Shown: positions 1 to 5,214 of the stretch, one piece after another | How the letters are laid out: each line of letters starts with the position of its first letter | Numbering within the stretch: position 1 is the stretch's first letter | Assembly: GCA_003499585.1 (NCBI GenBank) | Contig: DNSU01000160.1 | Span: forward strand, 24,158-29,465 | DNA: 5,308 nt | Direction of reading: 5' to 3' | Source: Cyanobacteria bacterium UBA9579 | Lineage (GTDB): Bacteria; Cyanobacteriota; Vampirovibrionia; Gastranaerophilales; UBA9579 | Program-made: the position numbers and the translations under genes | The notes under the pieces: generated by a model | The model's input: only the letters and a program-made list of their open reading frames with translations | The model's database searches: none | Told to the model about the DNA's origin: nothing

Positions 1-416
1 TGCTGTTAATTATAATGATGGTTGTTGCACCGATGTTTCAGTCAGTTGACAAAAACATTACCATGCCACAAATCAATAGCGGACTAAGTGTTGATAATGA
101 AAAAGTAACTGTAGCTATTACAAAGAGTGCTGAATTCTTTATAGATGGAGTAGCCATTGATCCAGCTAATTTAGAAGCAGAATTAACCAAGCTGGTAGGC
201 AAGTCAAAAGAAAAAAATGTTGTAGTAAAAGCAGATACATCCACAAAAAATAAAGAAATCATGAAAGTAATCAGAGCAGCTCAAGGCGCTGGTTATGAAA
301 AGTTAACAGTTGCAGGTGAGCCGCTATCCAAAAAACAGCAAAATGATCTTAGAAGTAATGCTGTACAAGGTGAGCCATTAAATGAACCAATAATTGAATC
401 AGAAGTAATTGACTAG
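1..416 (+). CDS. exbD: ExbD/TolR-family biopolymer transport protein, copy 1 (5' end missing)
   Basis: This is the stator-associated subunit of an ExbB-ExbD/TolQ-TolR type proton channel, which passes proton-motive force to outer-membrane processes. The left edge cuts the gene. The first whole codon is at 3, and 137 residues are visible. The two ATGs at 15 and 18 lie inside the transmembrane helix (LLIIMMVVAP) and are not the start, as alignment with copy 2 downstream shows. The conserved membrane Asp and the cytoplasmic N-terminus are therefore outside the window. After the helix comes a periplasmic domain of the usual ExbD pattern (VTVAITKSAEFFIDGVAI, then NVVVKADTSTKNKEIMKVI, then GYEKLTVAGE). 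Where copy 2 ends, this copy has about 30 more residues, polar and acidic, with GEPL occurring twice. A gap of 32 bases separates it from copy 2, so the two are probably co-transcribed. An ExbB/TolQ gene is expected upstream but is not visible. The family call is firm; ExbD versus TolR cannot be decided here. Confidence 0.9.
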   Translation, partial: LLIIMMVVAPMFQSVDKNITMPQINSGLSVDNEKVTVAITKSAEFFIDGVAIDPANLEAELTKLVGKSKEKNVVVKADTSTKNKEIMKVIRAAQGAGYEKLTVAGEPLSKKQQNDLRSNAVQGEPLNEPIIESEVID

Positions 417-448
417 AAATAATTAAATAGAGTAGGTATAAATAAACC

Positions 449-850
449 ATGGGAATGTCAACATCAAAAAATAGAAAAGAATTTAACGATATTAACATTA
501 CACCATTAACTGATATTTTTCTTGTGCTGTTAATTATAATGATGGTTATTGCACCATTATTAGATCAACAGGGATTAAATCTTATTGTTCCAAACAATCA
601 GGAAGTTAAAGAAAAACCAAAAGAATCTAAACTTATTACAATTGATGTGGCTGAGGATGGTGCTTACACAATGGATGAAAAACCTGTTACAGCAGGTGAG
701 TTAGTTTTTGCTATTCAGGATGCTGCAAAGGAAAAGAAAGATGGATTATTAGTTCAAGCAGCCAGTGATGCCACACATGGAGCGGTAGTTACAGTTATGG
801 ATGCTGCAAGAACTGCAGGGGTAACGAACATATCAGTAGCAGAGAAATAA
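449..850 (+). CDS. exbD: ExbD/TolR-family biopolymer transport protein, copy 2
   Basis: This is a complete 133-residue protein, the normal ExbD length. A short cytoplasmic tail (1-14) leads into the family signature INITPLTDIFLVLLII (15-30), which begins the single membrane helix (about 21-37). D22 corresponds to the conserved membrane Asp of ExbD/TolR that takes part in proton transfer. The periplasmic domain (38-133) shows the usual beta-alpha pattern: LITIDVAEDGAYTMDEKPV, then DGLLVQAASDATHGAVVTVMDAARTAGVTNISV. The start at 449 (ATG) is preceded by a weak, distant purine run (GAGTAGG, 430-436, about 12 bases away). An ATG two codons later (455) is a possible alternative and changes nothing in the domain. 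It lies 32 bases after copy 1 and ends 17 bases before the terminator stem, so it is the last gene of its transcript. Tandem exbD genes usually encode two non-identical subunits of one ExbB complex. The substrate is unknown. Confidence 0.93.
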   Translation: MGMSTSKNRKEFNDINITPLTDIFLVLLIIMMVIAPLLDQQGLNLIVPNNQEVKEKPKESKLITIDVAEDGAYTMDEKPVTAGELVFAIQDAAKEKKDGLLVQAASDATHGAVVTVMDAARTAGVTNISVAEK

Positions 851-867
851 AAACAATTTCATATAAT

Positions 868-895
868 AAAAAGGAGCTTAGTTAAGCTCCTTTTT
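868..895. terminator. Bidirectional intrinsic terminator between exbD copy 2 and the DUF374 gene
   Basis: A perfect stem GGAGCTT (873-879) / AAGCTCC (884-890) with loop AGTT is flanked by A5 (868-872) and T5 (891-895). The palindrome therefore has a U-tract on both strands. On the plus strand it lies 17 bases after the exbD stop. On the minus strand it ends the lpx transcript, and its upstream arm and loop include the last codons and the stop (878-880) of the DUF374 gene, encoding KKELN-stop. Confidence 0.9.
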
Positions 896-1555
896 AATTT
901 CTGTATAACTATAATTTCCTGATGCAACTATCTCTTCAGCCTGATCTCTTAACTCAAACAGTTTATTTTCTAGAGCTAATCTATATTGCTCGACTTCATC
1001 ATCATTAATATCTTTAGGAACATAAATAGGATCACCAAAAACAGTTACCCATTTGGTAAAAAACGGAATTTGATATTTATCCCATGAATTAGCAACTATT
1101 TTTCTTTTGCCGGCAGGAACCAAGGGTACTATAGGTTTCTGAGACATTTGAGCTATTTTTATAATCCCGCTTTTAACTTTATAAATAGGTCCTCTTGGTC
1201 CATCAACAGTATAAGCAACGTTTTTGCCGACTCTTAATGTTCTTAAAATAGTTCTAAGAGCTTCAGTGCCACCTCTTCCCATAGAACCTCTGATAGCAGA
1301 ATAGCCTAATTTGGTGCTAACTCTGGTTATAATTTCTCCGTCATTACTCTTGCTAATTAAGAGATATGTGTCTTTTCTTGGGTTAACATTGGCCAATCCA
1401 AGTTGAGCGCCATGCCATACAGCATATATTACAGGTGATAGCTGAGGATTATAGTTAACAGACACAAGCTTTAATGATAAATCAGCTCCTTTTAAGCCTA
1501 TAAAGCCAATAGTGGAAGCTAATGAGATTTTTAACTCTTCTTTGAATGTTCTCAT
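878..1555 (-). CDS. DUF374 lysophospholipid acyltransferase-like protein, candidate LpxJ-type lipid A late acyltransferase
   Basis: This 225-residue protein has the DUF374 pattern (Pfam PF04028, related to the PlsC/LPLAT acyltransferases). The visible motifs are AVWHGAQLG (45-53, with the active-site-like His48), LISKSNDGEII (66-76), IRGSMGRGGTEAL (88-100), YTVDGPRGPIYKVKSG (115-130), KPIVPLV (140-146) and NSWDKYQIPFF (156-166). The N-terminal 30 residues are moderately hydrophobic and could sit at the inner face of the inner membrane. Its ATG overlaps the lpxB stop by four bases (ATGA, 1552-1555), so translation is probably coupled to the lipid A genes. DUF374 proteins from Helicobacter and Campylobacter (LpxJ) are known late lipid A acyltransferases. 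By family and operon position I infer the same role here, acylating the lipid A precursor from acyl-ACP or a similar donor. A phospholipid acyltransferase role is the alternative. Family call firm, substrate inferred. Confidence 0.88.
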   Translation of the reverse strand: MRTFKEELKISLASTIGFIGLKGADLSLKLVSVNYNPQLSPVIYAVWHGAQLGLANVNPRKDTYLLISKSNDGEIITRVSTKLGYSAIRGSMGRGGTEALRTILRTLRVGKNVAYTVDGPRGPIYKVKSGIIKIAQMSQKPIVPLVPAGKRKIVANSWDKYQIPFFTKWVTVFGDPIYVPKDINDDEVEQYRLALENKLFELRDQAEEIVASGNYSYTEIKKELN

Positions 1556-2715
1556 ACTAACTGTTCTACTTCTTTATTTAAATGCTCACTTATAATTCTT
1601 GCTACTTCTTTTGAAGCAATTTTATCGCCAAATTGCAATTGTATTAATTCAAGTTCCTGAATCATTTTTTCCCTTTTGCTTTGATTATGCAGCAGACTCA
1701 TAACCTCAAAAGCAATATCATCTGGTTTTGCCTTATATTGCAAAAACTCTTCAACTACTTTTTTCCCGGCAATAACATTAGGCAATGCTACAAATTTTAA
1801 GTATCTTATCAGTAAGTAAGCCAGATAAGCAATTAAAGGACCTTTATAACTAACAACCATAGGAGTTTTATAAATAGCAGCTTCAAAAGTAATAGTTCCT
1901 GACGCCAGCATAGCAACATCGGAGCTGGCTAATAAAGGATGATTTTGATTTTTTATAATTTTTATATCAATAGCATTATCTTTATTAAATTTTTTAATAT
2001 GCTTATTTATTAATTCATCACTTATACTCGGAGCCTGACCCACACAGAATTGAACTTTTTGTGAGAATGACTTTATTTTAGCAGCAGCTTTCAGGAAAAT
2101 AGGAAGCAAATAATTTATTTCCATCTTTCTGCTGCCAGGAAATATTCCAATTATTTTTTTATAAGGATCAAGATTATTAGCTTCTATAAAATCTTGTTTA
2201 TTAAAGTCTTTATTCAACTGAGACATTAAGGGATGTCCAACATATTCGACATTGACACCGGCATTTTTATGCACATTCTCTTCAAAAGGCATAATAACCA
2301 TCATTTTAGAAATATACTTTTTAATTACATTTAGTCTGCCTTTTCGAGAAGCCCATACTTGAGGAGAAATATAATAAAAAACATTAATTCCGTTTTTCTT
2401 TAAAACTTTAGCAAGCCTTAAATTAAATCCACCATAGTCTATAAGTAATACTAAATCAGGTTTGTATTCGTTTTTTAGATAATCAAGGATTTTTTTTCCT
2501 AATTTTATGTGGCTCCAAAGAGACTTGATGGCATCAAGGCCAACCGCACTCATTTTGCTATGGTCACTAAAAAGCTTTATGCCTTCAGCTTCGAGATTAA
2601 CTCCGCCAACAGCTTCTATTTGAATATCAGGAATAAGTTCTCTCAATTCTTTTACCACATAAGATGCGTGTAAATCGCCTGAATGTTCACCAGTTACAAT
2701 AAAAATCTTTTTCAT
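1552..2715 (-). CDS. lpxB: Lipid A disaccharide synthase
   Basis: LpxB (GT19) joins UDP-2,3-diacylglucosamine to lipid X (2,3-diacylglucosamine-1-phosphate), giving the beta-1,6 tetra-acyl disaccharide phosphate and UDP on the cytoplasmic face of the inner membrane. The length of 387 residues matches the family (about 380). Signatures in order: VTGEHSGDLHA (7-17), VGGVNLEAEGI (36-46), LIDYGGFNLRLA (91-102), YYISPQVWASRKGR (114-127), MPFEENVHKNAGVNVEYVGHPL (142-163), FPGSRKMEI (192-200), MLASGTITFEAA (269-280) and ALPNVIAG (310-317). E10, D93 and R196 match positions known to matter in the E. coli enzyme. The usual VWAW reads VWAS here. Its ATG overlaps the lpxI stop (ATGA, 2712-2715), and its own stop overlaps the DUF374 start, so all three genes are probably translated in a coupled way from one mRNA. 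No strong Shine-Dalgarno is visible, which fits coupling. Confidence 0.97.
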   Translation of the reverse strand: MKKIFIVTGEHSGDLHASYVVKELRELIPDIQIEAVGGVNLEAEGIKLFSDHSKMSAVGLDAIKSLWSHIKLGKKILDYLKNEYKPDLVLLIDYGGFNLRLAKVLKKNGINVFYYISPQVWASRKGRLNVIKKYISKMMVIMPFEENVHKNAGVNVEYVGHPLMSQLNKDFNKQDFIEANNLDPYKKIIGIFPGSRKMEINYLLPIFLKAAAKIKSFSQKVQFCVGQAPSISDELINKHIKKFNKDNAIDIKIIKNQNHPLLASSDVAMLASGTITFEAAIYKTPMVVSYKGPLIAYLAYLLIRYLKFVALPNVIAGKKVVEEFLQYKAKPDDIAFEVMSLLHNQSKREKMIQELELIQLQFGDKIASKEVARIISEHLNKEVEQLV

Positions 2716-3527
2716 ACTGCTATAAATACCATTTCATGTTTATCTGCAAAGTTTATCATTTCTTCTTTTTGAACTACAAATGTTTCTCCAGCTTCAATGG
2801 CAAGGACTTTTCCACCAAACTTTTTCATTGTTTGTAATGTATTTAATCCCACCGTTGGAATATCAAATCTTTGGTCCTGATTAGGTTTACTGACTTTTAC
2901 GACTACTACTTTACCATTACCTAATCTGCAACCACGTTCAATTGCTCTATCCGTACCTTCTATTGCTTCTATTGCAAGAATCATCTTATCCTGCACGACA
3001 ACAGACTGACCTATATCAAGCCTGCCTATCTCTTTGGCAATATTAAATCCATATTCTATATCCAGTTTTTGATGTTCATCAGGCTCATATTTACCCAAAG
3101 CACCTTTTTCCACCAATAATTCTTTTAAAAATATTGTTTGGTCTAAAACGCTGATATTTCTTTCATTTAATACATCAACCATAACAAGCATAATTGCATC
3201 GTCATTAAGTTTTTTCATATTCCTTAATAATTTAATAGCCATTGAATCCAGCCTTGGATTTCTGAATAATAGGCCCTTATGGACTTTTCCAATAAAGGTT
3301 AATTGAGTAACATTTTCTTTAGCAAGAGTATCAAGAATTTTCTGTATTTCACCCGGTCCGTATGGATAAACTTTACTGCAATAATCTTTTAATAATCTTC
3401 TATTGCTAGCGGCAAGCGATATTGCAATGACTTCAAATCCGCTATTATTAGCAGCTCGAGCTAATTTTACAGGTAATTCCCCCTCACCTGCAATCAATCC
3501 TATTTTTTTTGATAATATTGTGTCCAA
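2712..3527 (-). CDS. lpxI: UDP-2,3-diacylglucosamine pyrophosphatase, LpxI type
   Basis: LpxI (DUF1009) hydrolyses UDP-2,3-diacylglucosamine to lipid X and UMP, the step before LpxB. It is unrelated to LpxH and replaces it in many non-gamma lineages. The length of 271 residues fits the family. The N-terminal domain opens with KKIGLIAGEGELPVKLA (7-23). The C-terminal catalytic domain shows DIGQSVVVQDKMILAIEA (171-188), EGTDRAIERG (190-199), KVSKPNQDQRFDIPTVGL (211-228) and AIEAGETFVV (243-252). D222 in RFDIP probably matches the catalytic Asp described for the Caulobacter enzyme, though I place it from memory of the motif. The start is TTG at 3527, directly after an in-frame TAA. No ATG or GTG lies between that stop and the IGLIAGEG motif, and starting at the later TTG (codon 11) would remove the first beta strand. 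The purine run AAGAG (3531-3535, minus strand) is only 3 bases from the start, which is unusually close. It is the first gene of the lpxI-lpxB-DUF374 operon. Confidence 0.95.
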   Translation of the reverse strand: MDTILSKKIGLIAGEGELPVKLARAANNSGFEVIAISLAASNRRLLKDYCSKVYPYGPGEIQKILDTLAKENVTQLTFIGKVHKGLLFRNPRLDSMAIKLLRNMKKLNDDAIMLVMVDVLNERNISVLDQTIFLKELLVEKGALGKYEPDEHQKLDIEYGFNIAKEIGRLDIGQSVVVQDKMILAIEAIEGTDRAIERGCRLGNGKVVVVKVSKPNQDQRFDIPTVGLNTLQTMKKFGGKVLAIEAGETFVVQKEEMINFADKHEMVFIAV

Positions 3528-3619
3528 TTACTCTTACCCAATAACTATAAACATTACATTATTTTTACGATATTCTAAAAATAAACTCAATATCTATTAT
3601 TTTATAACAAAAAATAAAT

Positions 3620-3648
3620 TTTACTTAATTATAACAACCTTTTATAAT
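3620..3648 (+). promoter_or_regulatory. Probable sigma-70 type promoter for the glycosyltransferase gene
   Basis: TTTACT (3620-3625) and a perfect TATAAT (3643-3648) are separated by exactly 17 bases, and the -35 matches TTGACA at four of six positions. Transcription would start near 3655, leaving a leader of about 67 bases. The elements overlap the minus-strand -10 of lpxI. The A/T-rich background lowers certainty. Confidence 0.45.
3628..3636 (-). promoter_or_regulatory. Possible extended -10 promoter for the lpxI operon
   Basis: On the minus strand TG-T-TATAAT (3636 to 3628) is a consensus -10 with the TGn extension. No convincing -35 is found at 16-18 bases, which extended -10 promoters can tolerate. 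Transcription would start near 3621, giving a leader of about 94 bases before the TTG start. The region is very A/T-rich, so chance matches are common. Confidence 0.35.
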
Positions 3649-3710
3649 GATAATATATTAATTATCAAATAATAATTCCCGTTTTCTATGAGTAATAGCT
3701 AGAGATAGGT

Positions 3711-3715
3711 AGGAG
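3711..3715 (+). promoter_or_regulatory. Ribosome binding site deciding the GTG start of the glycosyltransferase
   Basis: AGGAG lies six bases before GTG at 3722, an optimal spacing. It supports the GTG start, which is the only one that keeps the N-terminal IIIPVYNE strand intact. Confidence 0.8.
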
Positions 3716-3721
3716 AAACAA

Positions 3722-4426
3722 GTGAAAGCTAAAAAGATAAGTATAATAATTCCTGTATATAACGAAATAGGCACATTAAGAGAAATTCTTGATCAGGTAG
3801 AAAAAGCTGAATTCTGCTCACTTAATAAAGAAATAGTATTGGTTGATGATGCATCAATAGACGGAACCAGAGAATTATTAAAAGAATTAGAAAATCTAAA
3901 TAAATACAAAATCTACTATCATGCAAAAAATATGGGCAAAGGTGCAGCAATAAGAACAGCATTGAGTTATTCAACAGGAGATATTATAGTTATTCAGGAT
4001 GCTGATCTGGAATATGATCCCAATGATTATAACGATTTGGTTAAATTGATTATTCAGGATAAAGCCGATGTAGTTTATGGTTCAAGACTTACAGGCAGCA
4101 AGCCTGCAAGATCGTTTAAATTCTTACATCTTATAGGAAATAAATTCCTAACACTCCTAACAAATTTACTTTATGATACAACGTTAACAGACATGGAAAC
4201 CTGCTACAAGGCTTTTAGATCTGATGTAATTAAAAATATAACCATAAAGTCAAACAGATTTGATTTCGAACCTGAAATCACGGCTAAAGTTCTAAAAAGA
4301 AAATATCATCTTTATGAAGCACCAATCTCTTACTACGGAAGAGACTATCATGAAGGCAAAAAAATCACCTGGAAAGATGGTTTTGGTGCTATAAGGGCAT
4401 TAGTTAAATATAGATTCCTTGATTAA
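3722..4426 (+). CDS. Family 2 glycosyltransferase, DPM1/polyprenyl-phosphate-sugar synthase-like
   Basis: This 234-residue GT-A fold enzyme of family GT2 probably transfers a sugar from a nucleotide donor to a polyprenyl phosphate at the cytoplasmic face of the membrane. Motifs: IIIPVYNEIGTL (8-19), VLVDDASIDGTRELL (39-53, nucleotide binding), AKNMGKGAAIRTAL (68-81), IVIQDADLEYDP (89-100, with DAD 93-95 as the metal-binding DxD), VVYGSRL (117-123), TDMETCYKAFRSDVI (156-170) and RFDFEPEITAKV (179-190). The last blocks, including ISYYGRDYHEGKKITWKDG (202-220), are typical of the DPM1-like subgroup. It ends soon after this, with no C-terminal membrane helices, unlike ArnC/GtrB types with two; it would be soluble or peripheral. 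The GTG start has a good AGGAG. It is divergent from the lpx operon and appears monocistronic. Subgroup fairly sure; sugar and acceptor unknown. Confidence 0.9.
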   Translation: MKAKKISIIIPVYNEIGTLREILDQVEKAEFCSLNKEIVLVDDASIDGTRELLKELENLNKYKIYYHAKNMGKGAAIRTALSYSTGDIIVIQDADLEYDPNDYNDLVKLIIQDKADVVYGSRLTGSKPARSFKFLHLIGNKFLTLLTNLLYDTTLTDMETCYKAFRSDVIKNITIKSNRFDFEPEITAKVLKRKYHLYEAPISYYGRDYHEGKKITWKDGFGAIRALVKYRFLD

Positions 4427-4466
4427 AATTTAAGTCTGAATTTGTATATTATATCTAACCATAATT

Positions 4467-4485
4467 ACATTAATGATCTTAATGT
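4467..4485. repeat. A/T-rich inverted repeat downstream of the glycosyltransferase
   Basis: ACATTAA (4467-4473) and TTAATGT (4479-4485) form a perfect 7-base inverted repeat around TGATC, 41 bases after the glycosyltransferase stop. It could be a weak terminator (TTTCTT follows) or an operator for the next gene. The stem has only one G-C pair, so it may be chance. Confidence 0.3.
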
Positions 4486-4576
4486 TTCTTAACTTTACTC
4501 AAGTTTGGCTTAAGGATATTAAACAGTAATTATTAGTATATAATGAGCATATTAGAAACTTAAATACTTCAAAACA

Positions 4577-4585
4577 TGGTACAAT
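4577..4585 (+). promoter_or_regulatory. Possible extended -10 promoter for the cobU homologue
   Basis: TGG-TACAAT (4577-4585) is an extended -10 with one mismatch; a start near 4592 would leave a leader of about 28 bases. No good -35 is seen. A second candidate is the perfect TATAAT at 4539-4544, also without a clear -35. The 193-base gap gives room for a separate promoter, so cobU is probably not simply read through from the glycosyltransferase. Confidence 0.3.
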
Positions 4586-4608
4586 TAAGATCAATAGAAG
4601 ATTAAAAT

Positions 4609-4613
4609 AGGGA
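4609..4613 (+). promoter_or_regulatory. Ribosome binding site of the cobU homologue
   Basis: AGGGA lies six bases before the ATG at 4620. The spacing supports this start, which places the Walker A loop at residues 9-16, as usual for the family. Confidence 0.65.
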
Positions 4614-4619
4614 TTTGAG

Positions 4620-5192
4620 ATGGGTAAGACTACGTTTATACTTGGCGGAACTGGTAGTGGAAAAAGTAGTTATACAGTTGAGATTGCTAAAAAAAATTAT
4701 AAGAAAGTAGCATTTGTAGCTACTTGTCCATATTTTGATGAAGAAACCAGAGAAAAAATTAAATTACGTAAACAAGAACGCCCCCCTGAGTGGAAAACTT
4801 ATGAAGAATTCACAAATTTACCTGCTCTGCTGGAAAAACTTGACGTTAATGAAACTTATGATCTTGTTATTATTGATTGTTTAACACTTTTTGTCTCTAA
4901 TCTTTTATTAGAGGGTTTAAATGATGAAGATATAAGAAAAAAAGTCAGTGAAATGATGACCACACTTAAAAATGCTAAATATAATTCAATAATTATTACT
5001 AATGAAGTAGGATTTAGCGGTGTTTCTGAGAGTAAAAATACACGTATGTACAAAGATATTTCTGGTAAGATGAGCCAACTAGTAGCAAGAAAGGCTGAAA
5101 GCGTTTATCTGATAGTGGCCGGACTTCCATTGAAGCTTAAAGATACTAAAGGTACTATAGATCATGCGTCAAACTTCGTATTAAAGAGTTAA
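4620..5192 (+). CDS. cobU: Adenosylcobinamide kinase / adenosylcobinamide-phosphate guanylyltransferase homologue
   Basis: CobU phosphorylates adenosylcobinamide and then transfers GMP to it, giving adenosyl-GDP-cobinamide for nucleotide-loop assembly of B12 in the cytoplasm. The 190-residue length is usual. Seen: Walker A GGTGSGKSSYTVEIA (9-23; most CobU have GGxRSGKS), VAFVATCPYFDEETREKI (30-47), RPPEWKTYEE (54-63), YDLVIIDCLTLFVSNLLL (80-97; Walker B-like with the DCLT and SNLL signature), IIITNEVGFSGV (124-135), RMYKDISGKMSQLVARKAESVYLIVAGLPLKLK (142-174). The best-known active-site residue, the His guanylylated in Salmonella CobU (His46), aligns with Arg50 here (KIKLRKQERP against RI..H...RP), and no nearby His replaces it. 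The protein may therefore be kinase-only or use another residue. No other B12 gene or cobalamin riboswitch is visible nearby. Family call firm; second activity in doubt. Confidence 0.88.
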   Translation: MGKTTFILGGTGSGKSSYTVEIAKKNYKKVAFVATCPYFDEETREKIKLRKQERPPEWKTYEEFTNLPALLEKLDVNETYDLVIIDCLTLFVSNLLLEGLNDEDIRKKVSEMMTTLKNAKYNSIIITNEVGFSGVSESKNTRMYKDISGKMSQLVARKAESVYLIVAGLPLKLKDTKGTIDHASNFVLKS

Positions 5193-5214
5193 AGATTTAT
5201 CTTAATATTATTTT

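Noticed and set aside
15..20. ATG-ATG as the start of exbD copy 1
   Set aside because: Both are inside the membrane helix. The in-frame codons from 3 onward (LLII) match copy 2, so the real start is left of the window.
38..262. Minus-strand open frame of 74 codons inside exbD copy 1
   Set aside because: It is antisense to a clear ExbD coding frame, with no family similarity and no sign of its own expression.
3403..3672. Open reading frame of 89 codons on the plus strand
   Set aside because: It lies antisense to the start of lpxI and then runs through A/T-rich intergenic DNA. Its product is low-complexity (N, I, K, Y, F rich) with no recognisable domain.
3688..3702. Four-codon leader peptide (ATG AGT AAT AGC TAG) upstream of the glycosyltransferase
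   Set aside because: It has no ribosome site and no regulatory codons or attenuator hairpins, and is easily explained by chance.
4427..4619. Cobalamin riboswitch or small RNA upstream of cobU
   Set aside because: No GC-containing conserved blocks typical of the B12 riboswitch are visible; there are only A/T-rich sequence, a weak inverted repeat and promoter-like boxes.
4856..5053. Minus-strand open frame of 65 codons inside cobU
   Set aside because: It is fully antisense to conserved cobU motifs (DCLT, NEVG) and has no recognisable domain.
5189..5205. Hairpin after cobU (TTAAAGAT / ATCTTAA)
   Set aside because: The stem is imperfect and nearly all A-T, with no clean U-tract, so it is too weak to call a terminator.
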